This document shows positions 1 through 11,525 of a stretch of 64,000 nt of DNA, in pieces; the stretch's first letter is position 1, and each line of letters starts with the position of its first letter. The DNA is from Denticeps clupeoides (Eukaryota > Chordata > Actinopteri > Clupeiformes > Denticipitidae), in the NCBI RefSeq assembly GCF_900700375.1, contig NC_041724.1, positions 12,178,204 through 12,242,203 on the forward strand, written 5' to 3'. The position numbers and the translations under genes were made by a program. The notes below the pieces were generated by a model. The model was not told the origin of the DNA. It ran no database searches and worked only from the letters and a program-made list of their open reading frames with translations.

Positions 1-1180
1 TCTGTGAATTTCTGAAAAGCATAAAACGTTTCCACGTTGCAATATGATCAAATTACCGTTTTCCACTAGAGCCATGCTCAGTATGCTGATACCTGGATAC
101 ACTTCAACACACAAACGCCTGTATTGATGTGTCATTGAATTTGCCCTCAGGTATATTAAATTTTAATTCTCCAATATGCCACTTCAGTCTACTATATAGA
201 ATTTATTAACTGTTGCTGCCCAGGTTATTGAACTGCACTGTGCCATTGAGTGGTATTGTGATGTATGCGGCATTACTTGGCAGCAGTCTACAATTTATGC
301 CCAATTTGAAGTCAAAGTCTGAAATTATGATAGGGCAAAATATGTGCCCTTAAAATGCCAAAGCAGCTTTCAGTAAATGTGATCTTATTGATTAATGTCC
401 ATGCATTACATAAAGAGCAAAAATGTCCTCTGTGTGTAAAAAAAATTATACTGGCTTTTTAAAAGATTAATACTTAAGTAACATCAAAGCACATCAAAGT
501 GTGTCTTGACAAAAAATGCAGACATTTATACAACTAGGTCACGCATGGTTGTGAGAAAGTCAATGCCTCTGCATCATTGGGTGCCCAGTTGACCTAACAT
601 CAGTAAATGAGGCTTTATTTTTAGATGAGAACGTCGTGATACAAACCAGGCAATATGAAAGTCAGTCAGAAAGTTTAAGAGGAAAAAAACAGACTGCAAA
701 AATACAGACCTAGTCAGTACGGACCAGAAAAAGAGGCGATTATCCTCATAAAGGGTGAAATTCTTGTTAAATATCAGACTTTTACAAGACTAAAGGAAAC
801 ACTATTCAACATTGTGATGATAATTGGGCAAACAGTATGAGGTTGTCGCAACCATACTTCAGTTCATGAAGGCTTTCTTAATGCCTGGGTCTTGAATTTT
901 GCCTAAAAAGATTAGTTTCTCCCAACAAAAGCTTTTTCTTCAGAAGTTAAAGCGTATCAACAGACTCAAAGGTTTTGCTGAGAACTGCTCCGTCTGCATT
1001 TTGTGAGAAAGCTGCTGGAATAGGCTCTGCAGGTGTGACCAAAATGTAAAATAAAAGCATTTATGCTTCCTTCCAATGTATGAATGATCTCTTGATGAGA
1101 GCAGTGGTGTTCCGTTCACATAAAGGCAGACCTAATGGTGGGTGTGGGCGTCTGGCCATTGAGAGGATGGAAGTGCAAAC
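1..1180. other. cenpi intron or downstream sequence, no gene recognised
   Basis: AT-rich sequence after the last recognised cenpi donor (GT at 1180-1179 on the minus strand). I saw no block resembling the C-terminal half of CENP-I on either strand. A short open stretch near 960-1030 on the minus strand follows a CTGCAG but matches nothing I know. Confidence 0.5.
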
Positions 1181-4100
1181 CTGTAGGAAGTCCTGCGTAG
1201 AGATGAGCATGTCCAGAAACTGAGAGGGTTCAGTCGAATTCTCCGGGTTTCCATCTCGAGAACAGAACAGAAATTCTGGGGGGAAAACATTAAAATTCCA
1301 TTTTACACCATACATAATACAAGCAAGTTAAGCAATAGTAAGAATTCTAATTTAAAAAATAGATTTCCTTAAGAAAAGCAGAATGGGAAAGCAAAAAAAA
1401 ACAAAAATATAAAAATCTGAGCAGTCAATAAATTAAAGAATAAATAAAGCAACACGAATTCTCAAAAACAGGTACATTTTAAGAAAGATATACAATATAA
1501 TAGTATATAGGAACTGCTGGATGTTTAAGTTGCTAGTACAAATTTGTCATGGTGCCTCGTGCTGCCAGTTCACTGTTGGCCGACTCCATTCCCAGCTGGT
1601 CTGTCATTGTGACATCACACATACAACTTGCAAAATGTGCTTTAAGAGAGCAGCACTGTTGTACGAGGTGGGTGTGGCATTGAACAGTGAACAAAAACGG
1701 TTTTATATATGTTGTATATGCGTTCACCATCACCTGTCGATGGTAGCCGAGATTTCCCAAATCAAATGAACATTTAATGCATTTATTTTCAGCATGCAAA
1801 AACCTTTAACCAATCTGTTGTTGGCGTGGTTGAGAGTAAAAGCTGCACCTCTCAGATCACTGGGGGAGACTAATATTTATTTATTTTGCAGCCACGCCAG
1901 TACGCCCGAACGCTATCAGCCCTGGGATTGTCTCAGCAGAAATTAATTTAGAATTCGTGTTATAGGTCAGACCTACACATGATGTGTAAAAAAAACAAAA
2001 AAAAAAACACAGCTGGGATAACAGAATCGATTTCAATATTTTAAATGCATTGTAGCAATTAATGTGCTAATTTTCATAGCCCTATATTTGAATACATAAG
2101 GATAGTGGTACTTCAGGATGTGGTAACTGTTGAAACACAGGGCTGACAAACAGCACTTAGATTCCCTACTTAGAAAATCTTAAAATGAACTAGGCACTGC
2201 TTCTACTTACAAATGACCACAATCAGAATCACAGAGGCAAATCTTACTTGTATTAACTCAGCAGTGTGTGGATTAAAGATCTAGGGCTCACTCTGTACAT
2301 TTGAAGATGGGAAGAAAAAAATAAATAAAATCACCTTCATGAAGCACGCTGCCAAGCCAGAAGTTGAGGCGGAGGAGCGCAGACTCATCGTGCACGCAGT
2401 CTAGGTAGTGGAGGGCCAATGAAGAGCTGAGTAATGAGCCCATCTGAGCAGGAAGCTGCACACGGAAATTCACAGAAAATAGCAAACGCTTATTACTGGA
2501 GCATAGACAACATCCATAACCAATCAGAGGGCATCTTGGCGCGAGGCTGCTGCGTTTCCATTCCAGCGTTTATTGCGGCAAAAATAATCTGTCTGACAGC
2601 ACTGACGAATAGACCATAAAACTATCATTATCAGTGTGAAAGTTGAGGTCATCCAAGTGAATAGGTTGAGGGTGTTTATGCAGCATTACTAATCCGCTTT
2701 TCAGGTAATCGGCAATTAATTGCAAGGGTTGGACAAATCGTTAGGTTGGGACAAGCAGAGTCCGTGTCCAGGCAGCCAGAATTTTATACATCATTAGGCA
2801 GCAGAAAGCAACATTTTCCAAGTCTGGTTCAGCAATAGTTCAGACTCAGAACATCTCCTAGGTCATACAGCCACAGCCCACAATTTAAGTCCTCTAAAAA
2901 ACAGACAGAGTTTGGCAATAGTTAGAAACGTTAAATCCCACTACATGCTATACGGGATAGTTGAACAGGGAAGGCTTCTGTGCATTGTGGGTTTCCTGTC
3001 TGCCAAGTAATTATTTTGCAGTGCACTTCCAAACTCTCACATGAGCTTCTAGTGGATGTTGAGCGTTGCTTTGCTTTCACATTTAGCAGAAGGCGCAGCT
3101 GTTTCCAGCGCTCAAGCACTCAAACTTGAGACAGGCCGCAATTTCATAGGAGAATCGTGAGCCCGTCCAAAGTAAAAACACCACTGATCACTCCGCTTGG
3201 TATGAGTTCAATACTGGCCAATGCACAGTATCAAAATCACTCAATGCAACATGATATTATCAATCCCATAATCACATTAGGCAGTTTGCTTCATTTTGTG
3301 GCTAAACTGTCAGCCTTGAAAAGAGCTTTTAACCGAAACATAGCATTAGCCGTCCCAGAGGGACATTCAGAGGGACACTGAACAGCTGCTTAACAATATA
3401 TAATAAATAAATAATACATTGTGACAGACTGTCATTGGACATGGCTGAGCTTTCTCATAATTAAGGAGCAAATGAATCAGTCATCATCAGTCGAGCGGCG
3501 AAGGAATTTAATGACAGGGCCGCGGCAGCAGCAGAGGCAGGGATCGATGATCCTTCGCCAGGGCGCCGTGACAGATTTGTTTTACGCCGCATGATTGACT
3601 GCCCGCTTGGCCCCGGTCGGCCCACCCAGTATTCCCCACAGCGGCCCCCACCGTCACAGAAGAGATAAGGGGCAGAGATTCGCGGCAGCTTGTTGCACAT
3701 GTTGGCCAGACGAGCGACAAGAAGAAGTTTATGTGGCGTGAAGCGTGAAAGCGGGCCCGGGGCCTTTAAAAAGTGATTTATCAGCGTATGTCAGGTCAGC
3801 GGATCCGCCAGACAAAAACAATTTGCCGAGGAGACTTTGGTAATTGCGCCGAGGCACGTTCATTGTTTATTTATTTGTTATCAACGGATTTCAATTAAGG
3901 CACCTGCTGACATCTTTGTGCGGTTGAGATAATTAAGATGCCGCACTGCGTTGTGATAAGCGGTTGATGAGCCGAGGCTGTTTTTGTAGCCTCCGCAGGC
4001 CATAAAATTAAATCTCTGAACAGCTGTAATATTCAGTATGGTTCGTAGAGGGCTACCGCCCATTCAGGGCTCGCTCTCACTGGCCTTTGATGTGTATGAG

Positions 4101-6593
4101 AGGTGAGATTCTCTCAGACAAACACTTGGTTTATTGTGCTGACGTGTGTAAACACAGCTCCACCGTGTGGATAAATGAGGCCGTTACAAAAAAGATGGTG
4201 ACCGGTTAAGAAAACAGCACAAAATTCTTGAAATTAAAAAAATATACATACACCTTTTCCACGATTGTGTGCATGATGTTTATATATTTGTGTTTTTGTG
4301 GTCTTGTGTGGCCTACCTCAATATTATCCAAGTTCTGTAACAGCTGAGCAAAGGAACGCAGTTGCTGCAGATGGACCGCTTTACCCCTCGACGATTCAAT
4401 CTCCGGGCCACAACTCAGCTGTGGCACTTCCAGGTGATGCAATTTCTTCTTGGTAAAGGTGGAGATGACAGAACAGGAAGTGTCAGCATCAGCAGCACAT
4501 TTAAGATAATTATCAGCTTCCTATTCACAGAATATATGTCTATCTCTCTTGCAATATCAGTATTATCCAGATATCAAGTTTGTAACATATTAAAACAAAT
4601 AGTTAGAATTACAAAAAAAGAATTACAAAAAAAAAAAGCTATACGTATAGCAATTATAAATAACAAGACTGATATGACCTTATAATGTCAGGAGAATTCA
4701 TACTAGTGACTAGCAATAATATTAATACCAGAAATTTAGTGTTTCAATGAAAGTGAAAGAATTTCAATATATTTTAAGAAGTCCTCCATTTGACAATATT
4801 TACTACATGCACCTGCATCTTGTTGGTGTTTATGTTTCATTTCATTGCATTACTTTTATCCTGAAGCTCTTATCCAGAGCAAATTATGGTCATTAATTAG
4901 ATAGATGGGTTTTGCTCAGGGGCACAGTGATAGTAAGTGGTATCATCAGGGTTAAGTTTTGCTCCCAACCCATATGTTTGTGACTTACCCTTTTCCTGGT
5001 GCTGGCTTTCTCCTTGATATCCAAACTGAGAGGAGGACTAGGAGCCTCTGCAGTCTTGTTCTTCTTCAGCACGGCTGCAAGGGCTGTCTTCCAAGGCAAG
5101 TTGTGGTTTTTAAAGCCACCCTAAACATAGAAGACCATTGCAAAATACACAGTTTATGAAGGAAACATGCTTTTATATGGGTTCAATTGACAATATAAAA
5201 TTATCAAATGAACAAACCCTTGTCTTTGAGGGCATGGAGATAGCAATCATCTCTGGACACAGGACCTTGTATAGAGCCAGTAACTGTGTGAGAGGAGGTT
5301 GTCTGCCCTGTAGAAGGAAAGCATCAACAGGTTTCAGCCATCAGGTTTTACCCTTTATACACAAGAAAAACTACATTCATCAGAGAACTATTGATACGGT
5401 CAAAAAAGCACAATGGTTTTACAATGAACAGTTATTTGCAATGTAAAATAACCTTTTGTCTTGTACAAAGAAATTAAAATGTAAAAAAAATCATTTTAAA
5501 TGACATTAATATCAATAAGACTTACCATTTTTGCCTGAACTTCCAGCAATTTTCTCACCCTAAATGGCTGGACTATAAGAGAAAATAATACACTATGAGA
5601 ACAAAATATAAAAACAACAAATAATTAACAATCATTCATGATGCAAAGGTTCAGCCAAGTTTCCTTAGGGACAGATAATCTCACGAGACTGGAATCCAAT
5701 CATTAAGTAGATCAGTCTATACCTAACGCTATGCTGTGCTGTGATTATAGTGAAGCATGTCGCAAAGTAGAATTGTCTATTGTAACTTTTTAACCAGAAT
5801 TTCAGCACTGGTGAGAAGGATTTCAACTCATGACGATACTATGGATCAATGCTTACCATGTTCCTTTGTAGTTAAAAGATAGAGCAGGTGACAGACGTAA
5901 GGGGACTGAGAGAAGGGCGAGAGGAAATACATGAGGAAAATGAGGAAACAGAACTGCTCCAACATCAATGCTAAACTAAAAATCCACTGTGTAATAATAA
6001 GCAATAAACTGCAGAAATCATTTATGTAAATGTAATGCCTTTACAGTGTTTAACTCACCAGCACTTCATCAGTTACAAAGCTGAAAATGAAGCCATATAT
6101 GCTCCTCAGCTGATCCTTACTGTCAATCAGGTCAAACATAGTGAGAATCCAGCGGAGGAAAAGGATCTGGAAGAAAGGAACAGTGATTTAACATTTCGAG
6201 ATAAAAGGTTCACTAACAAAGTAATTATTGAATGCATATATATCAGCAGCTAAAAAGGTGTTTACCTGTGCAGAGACTGGCATCTTGCCCATGCAGAACC
6301 ACGACACCCCTCTGACCACAGAGTCCTGAGGCACGGCTGAAGCTGGGATCAGGAACTTCAGCACCCGTGAACATACTGAACTACCTGTACGTGAAACATT
6401 TTAACATTTACCAGACGCCCTTATCTAGAGCGATTTACAGTCAGTATTGACAGGACAGTCACTCCCTGGAAACACTCAGGGTTAAGTGTCTTGCTTAGGG
6501 GTACAGTGGTAGTAAGTGGAATTTGAACGTGGGTCTTTGTGGTCTTCTGGTTCATAGACGAGTGTCTCACCCACTAAGCTTTCTGTCAATGCA

Positions 6594-6644
<51 letters not shown>

Positions 6645-7390
6645 CACACACACACGCGCAATTTCTTACCCAGACGAAGACTCAATGCAAAATCCAACAG
6701 GGTGGCGACAGCTCCAGGCGGCAGACCTCGACCAAGGGCGACTCTCTCAACCAACACCAGGTTATTCTCCAGCGCATCGTTCCCTTTTACAGGCGTGCCA
6801 GCCTTCACTGGGGTGAAAATAGGGAGCAGGCACAACGCGAAACACAGTAACAGCAACGATGAGTGACTTGCAGAATACACACTTATCATTTATATAGCAG
6901 CCACGCAGCACAACAAATGACATTTCTGGGAGCAGAGACACGCCCCTTCACGGTCGCTAAATGCGCACCGAAATATTACCAAATTAATACTTTTTGGTAC
7001 TCCGAGGGCTCCGTTAACACGTAAAAAAATGCATAGATCTGCTCTCTGCAACAGTGGCACATATGATCTGGGCCTGACAGAACAAACGAGCCATAGCTTA
7101 GCATGCTAACTGGCTAATGGGGAGTTCCACACAGGCCTGCAGCGCTTTAAAAAAACCTGAAAAGGCGAGCTCCTGACATAATATAAAAGGTATTCATTTA
7201 AAATATAATCCTGCAATAGAAGTGCCAGGTTTGTTCGGTCACCCTGGGAGAAGTATTCCAGCGCACGCCCGAAAGGGTCCTCCACGTCGGCTCGCCTCCT
7301 TTCGGATCTGCGCGAACTCCTGTTCGCTGCACCGTGAATGCACGATTCCGCCTCGGAAACATTGTGGCTTTTTGACATCGTCTTTGACAT
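1181..7390 (-). CDS. cenpi: Centromere protein I, 5' eleven exons (3' end beyond left edge)
   Basis: CENP-I (Mis6 family) is a helical-repeat subunit of the CENP-H/I/K/M module of the constitutive centromere-associated network at the inner kinetochore. Exons read on the minus strand: 7390-7243, 6807-6670, 6375-6266, 6166-6059, 5905-5857, 5572-5526, 5307-5218, 5120-4989, 4448-4317, 2455-2335, 1275-1181. They join with matching phases into 390 codons; human CENPI has about 756. Recognisable blocks include IPASAVPQDSVV, LRWILTMFDLID, SPYVCHLLYLLT, PFRVRKLLEVQAKM, LALYKVLCPEMIAISMP, PWKTALAAV, SFAQLLQNLDNIE and LPAQMGSLL, all close to human CENPI. The start is the Met at 7390; a second Met lies four codons on. 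The basic N-terminus is poorly conserved, as in the family. The C-terminal half was not found in bases 1-1180. Identity is firm; a few splice edges could shift by a codon. Confidence 0.95.
2640..4200. other. Large cenpi intron with possible conserved non-coding segments
   Basis: This is the intron between the exons at 4448-4317 and 2455-2335. The segment 3430-4070 differs from the surrounding AT-rich intron: GC is higher, there are homeodomain-type cores such as CATAATTAAGG near 3457, and no simple repeats. That texture is typical of vertebrate developmental enhancers. It is inference from composition only. Confidence 0.3.
4835..4975 (+). repeat. Decayed copy of interspersed repeat family A
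   Basis: The sequence keeps the CTCTTATCCAGAGC core and the GCTCAGGGGCACAGTG(A/G)TAGTAAG block of family A (best copy at 22215-22415), with much divergence between. It lies inside cenpi, directly downstream of the donor at 4989. Confidence 0.6.
6401..6585 (+). repeat. Interspersed repeat family A (SINE-like)
   Basis: Near full-length copy. It has the CCAGACGCCCTTATC core, a GGGTTAAGTGTCTTGCT block, then TTCTGGTTCATAGACGAG and CCCACTAAGCT. It sits in the cenpi intron between exons 6807-6670 and 6375-6266, about 25 bp upstream of the acceptor of the latter, and is followed by a GA microsatellite. Confidence 0.85.
6594..6658 (+). repeat. GA/CA microsatellite
   Basis: About 20 GA units followed by a short CA run, inside a cenpi intron 12 bp from the donor of exon 6807-6670. 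Length variation here could affect recognition of that donor. Confidence 0.9.
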
Positions 7391-7560
7391 TCCGTTTTAA
7401 AAAATATTTAAAATATATGTATATATTAAAAAAAAGCTTCTTTTGTAATAGGAACTGTCGCTCCCAAACAAAACCCGGCGTGGCTACATTTCAAATGCTC
7501 CGCGCGACCGTTCGCGCATGCGCACTGAGCTGGCAGGAGGACACGTGATCTCTCGTTTAC
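7391..7560 (-). promoter_or_regulatory. Likely cenpi promoter and 5' UTR region
   Basis: Immediately upstream of the cenpi start (minus strand), composition becomes CpG-rich around 7470-7560, including CGCGCGACCG near 7500 and an E-box CACGTG near 7542. The position and CpG content fit a promoter; no TATA box was seen. Confidence 0.4.
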
Positions 7561-7989
7561 AGCACAGCCACTAACACTGTACGTCTCTTGGTTTGGGTTA
7601 AATGAATGCCGATTAATGTTATTCATATACAACTACCAAAATACACGTCTGAATTAAAACCCTGTGACAAACGAAAGTGTTGCTGCGGATGTAGGGGAAT
7701 TTTCCAAATAATAGGGGAAACACATTAAAAAGAAGATTAAAGACGTAAAAGAAAAAATACTTTGTATAGCTGCAATATATATATAAGCACATAATGTAAT
7801 AAGTATACAGCAAAAACTAGCACTTCCAGTGGTGTTACACTTTATTGGGACCCTAAAGTTGCATTTGAGAAACGTGTTGAAACGCATCACAGGCAAGTCT
7901 AAAAAACACTTAAAATTAAGCTGGGTGTTCGCATACATAAAACAAATCAAGTATTCAGTTCTACAGAGTTAAGCAAAATGTCTAAAGGT

Positions 7990-8022
<33 letters not shown>
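7990..8022 (+). repeat. GT microsatellite
   Basis: About 16 GT units in the space between cenpi and tmem35a. Apart from this, the stretch 7560-8490 is AT-rich with no gene that I recognise. Confidence 0.9.
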
Positions 8023-8025
<3 letters not shown>

Positions 8026-8490
8026 AGGGGTTTGCTGGGAGGGAAGGTAAGTTATTGTTTTTTGCATGCAGAAAAACAGTGCAGGGCTACAGCAAGGACA
8101 ACAGTCCAAAAAAACAAAGAATTGTTCTCTGAAGTCTAGAGCAGAAATCAACCTATACTTGTTTTGCCAAATCAATTGTAATATCTGTTTCTGTTACATA
8201 TTTTAGTAAAGTTAAGATGGAAAAAAAAAGCCAAAAGACAAACAGATCAGCAATTTCTTCAAATATAAAAGTATCACCTTCCAGCCTCAACTCAGCGTTC
8301 ATTCACTTCAACACAAACTACAACGAGAACAAAAAAACATATGATACAAAATCAAAAATGAAAAGAAGACAGGGTGGCAAAACTAATGAATTTCTCTCAT
8401 CTCCCTCATCACTGCATTTAAAACCGTTGCCACAAGAGCGAACATACATCATAAGAGTTGATATTCGGAGAAAGCCATTGTGTCTTTAGG

Positions 8491-8496
8491 TTTATT
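8491..8496 (-). terminator. Candidate poly(A) signal of tmem35a
   Basis: AATAAA on the minus strand, 176 bases after the tmem35a stop codon. It is the first canonical hexamer downstream on that strand that I found. Confidence 0.5.
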
Positions 8497-8671
8497 GTAA
8501 TCTGGGAAAATGAGTACAGATGAGTACAGCCCAAAAACCAGCCTGGCAGGTTGGTAACGTGATATCACCTTGTGGCAACTGTCTTTGTTCAGACACCAGC
8601 TCATTCATCCACAATAAATATATGTCCACTCTCTGACCATAGTCCAGCCTGGACAGGTGGTGGCGAGAGGA

Positions 8672-10150
8672 CTAGGAGAGCTTGATTTTGTTCTTTTCTT
8701 GGGCGTTGATCTGCTCTTCCCTGCTCTCCTCTCTCTCTGGCCGGTCGTCGCTCTGACGGGCAATCAGCAGCCGACAGGTCAGCAGGATGCCAAATACTAA
8801 GGCATGGGCGTAGCGCTTCAGGGGATCTCCCACCAACTGATGGAAGAAAAGCACCGCCAGCATGACCAGCAGCAGGAGGAAGTTAGCCACGTCTTTAGGT
8901 TTTCCTGGAACCAGCGTGAGGACCACACCACATGCCACCTCCAGTGTACCAATAATCTTCCTGAGGAGCACAGAACTGATGCCCATCTTCTTCAGGCCAG
9001 GGAGAGCCTTGGCATAGCTCTTGTAGGCCCGTTTCTGAAAATCAGTAGAATCAATTGATGAATATTAGTACAGCTAGACATTTCACAAATATGTACACAA
9101 ACACTACTATTCAAAAGGGTCACTGAAAATTTCCCTTCTTTTGTCATAAAGACACAAGGTTTTATTGTTTCTTCACTGCAAATGTTTTCAGCTTCGGCAA
9201 AATAATTAAAAAGTGTTTTCTTATAATGAATGAAGGTTTTAGAGTAGTAAATACTAAAGTTCCTCTCTCTATGTGTGCAGATGTTATGTATATATTAATA
9301 ATCAGCAATACAACAAGTGATGTTACTTATGGGGGATACAAACATAAGGATACCTCATTACATTGTGATTCTTCATTTGGTAATCAATATGCTTGTATCC
9401 AGTATCAATCGTTCAATAAAAAGATACTGAAGGTGATTAAAGCATTTAAACTGTCGATTTAAGAATTGTACTTCGAGGGATTCCTTCCTTCCTCAGGCTA
9501 CAAAGAAACCCTTATTGCCTCAGAATTACATGTCCCATGATGTAAAGAGTACGTGGATTTAGTATAATATCGCGAGATTCTGTGTGATTTTCATACCTAA
9601 CTTAAAAACATATGATGAACCAAATACATGTGACCCCTTGGCCCCCAAAAAGGCCCATAAACGCTGTGGATCATTTTATCTCTAACCAAGATTTAACGTA
9701 ATCCGGACTAAAACAAAACCAGGCGGTAGGTTTAATTAAACTGCGTTTTATTTGTTACCTCGGTCCAACATCAGCACCAGCGCCAGCGCCGCCATTGCCC
9801 AAGTCCGATATTACTGGTTCACGTCGACAAACTGCTTACATGTCCAATTAAAATAACTATAAACGCTTTAAATAATACGATGGACCAAATGGTTGAGCGT
9901 CTATAATATTTACATTGCAATCATTATTTGCAGAATCCAACTGTTCGCATTTGCGGAGGAATTGGGGCGCTGCATCTAATGGCTCCCGTGCAGAGGGGAT
10001 GACCGGGCCGCCCGGCTCGCCGCCACTCACCATCTCACTGTACGCATCTTTGCTCAGCCTCGGCGTCAGTTTAATGGTGCCCATGAAGACGAAAAACAGG
10101 CCGAGCGCAAAAGAAAGGGCAACAATGGTCACGGTCCTCGGCGAGGCCAT
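8672..10150 (-). CDS. tmem35a: TMEM35A / NACHO, acetylcholine-receptor chaperone
   Basis: TMEM35A (NACHO) is an ER membrane protein that promotes folding and surface assembly of nicotinic acetylcholine receptors, notably alpha7. Exon 1 is 10150-10031 (40 codons, starting [20 protein letters not shown]) and exon 2 is 9034-8672, giving 160 residues. It is nearly identical to human TMEM35A up to [10 protein letters not shown]. There are four hydrophobic segments, as in DoxX-like proteins: about residues 8-25, 65-80, 90-105 and 117-133. The tail is charged and diverges from the human one, ending [11 protein letters not shown]. The donor GTGAGT follows codon Met40 and the acceptor is TTTTCAG. The neighbour upstream in human, TRMT2B, was not found. 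Confidence 0.97.
9560..9800. promoter_or_regulatory. Possible internal housekeeping-type promoter in tmem35a intron
   Basis: The intron contains TCGCGAGA at 9570-9577, close to the CGCG element of CpG-island promoters (bound by BANP). A GC-rich patch at 9759-9795 on the minus strand has a good start context (GCAATGG), twelve open codons reading [12 protein letters not shown], and a GTAACA donor at 9758. Its phase does not join tmem35a exon 2, so it would belong to another transcript or be non-coding. Inference only. Confidence 0.3.
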
Positions 10151-11525
10151 CTTCTCCCGCTGCTCCCGGTCCGGTCGAGCGATACCCTGCGTCCCGTACA
10201 CGGGATACGGAGGCCTGCTGCGGGTGCATGAGTGGGAGGAGCCTGTAGGGGGTCGGGGACAGGGTCCAAACGCCCGTCGATTTCAAGCGCGTTTAGCTGA
10301 TTAAAAAAGGAAGAATTAATTGTAGGTACAGACGCCCATTTTTGTCCCATGGTCTCATTGGAAGTAGTACCAGACGTTTTTATGACTCAAGAAACGCCTC
10401 CGCCGCGTTGAAACACACTTTATTGTAATCCCTTAATAATAATGCACGTATCATTTATATTTCTCATGGTCCTCACAAAGACATGTTTTCCCTCATGCAA
10501 TTAATGCACCAGTGTCCCCTTGTTTTCTTTGTTGTACTCAAAGTGATATCGCACCTTTCTGCGCCTTTGTTTGGAGGTGGTGTATGATGTGAGTTTTTTT
10601 AATAGATATTTGTTGTAAATATGTGTTATTAAACATTCCAGAGCTCCAGCCATGTGTACTTATTATAAACAGAAGCTGATGGGTGAAGATCTGATACCCT
10701 AATGATGTTTTTCTGATCTGGCCTGCATTTCTGATCTGACACCCATCTTAGTTCTACTTATTTTAAGTCTTATGTGTTATTTTACTAATTATACACGTGT
10801 ATATGCATATATGTGATAATGACAATATAGATGAGATATTATATATTACCTGCTATGCCAGCTATTAAGTATTCCAGATTCTGCACTAATGTTGTTATTA
10901 AGGTAAAATAATGTACACTGCAAGAAATAAAACATTATACAAATTGTATTTAAATTTTTTTTTTTTTTACAAAAAAAGTGCCAATTTCTAGAAGTACTAC
11001 AAGTAAAAAAAAAAAAAAAGAGCACAGCGTGGAGTGAAGAAACAGGCAGTTGACAATAACAGGTCTTTGGCCAAATTTGTGTACATCTAAATATCATTTA
11101 AAGCACTATTTAATTGTGTATTTACCCATAATTTGAAACATAAATAATCACAAGTAAATTGATCCCCTTTTTTGTTTTACACAATAATAACATAGCATTA
11201 TGTGCTAGCATGTTAATAGAATATAGTTAGGAAGTATTTTTAGATTACATTAACAGTTATAGAGGGTGGTTTACAAGCACAATCACTCATGGGGGATTGT
11301 TCAGTAGAGGATTGCAAAGCAAATCAGACCTACAAAGAAGATATAACATATTTTCCACACTCATGTCTTCACATTTGTGTGTTGACTTCAAAAATATCAT
11401 TTGCACGACCGATGAGTGGTGAACCAGTGGTCATTCACGCATCACAGGCGTGTTGTGACATGATCATAAACCTCTGGAACACTGCAGCACCTCCGACTTT
11501 GAACGCGTCGCCACAAGCGCTGCCT

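Noticed and set aside
960-1030. Short minus-strand frame after CTGCAG as the next cenpi exon
   Set aside because: No similarity to CENP-I and an early stop.
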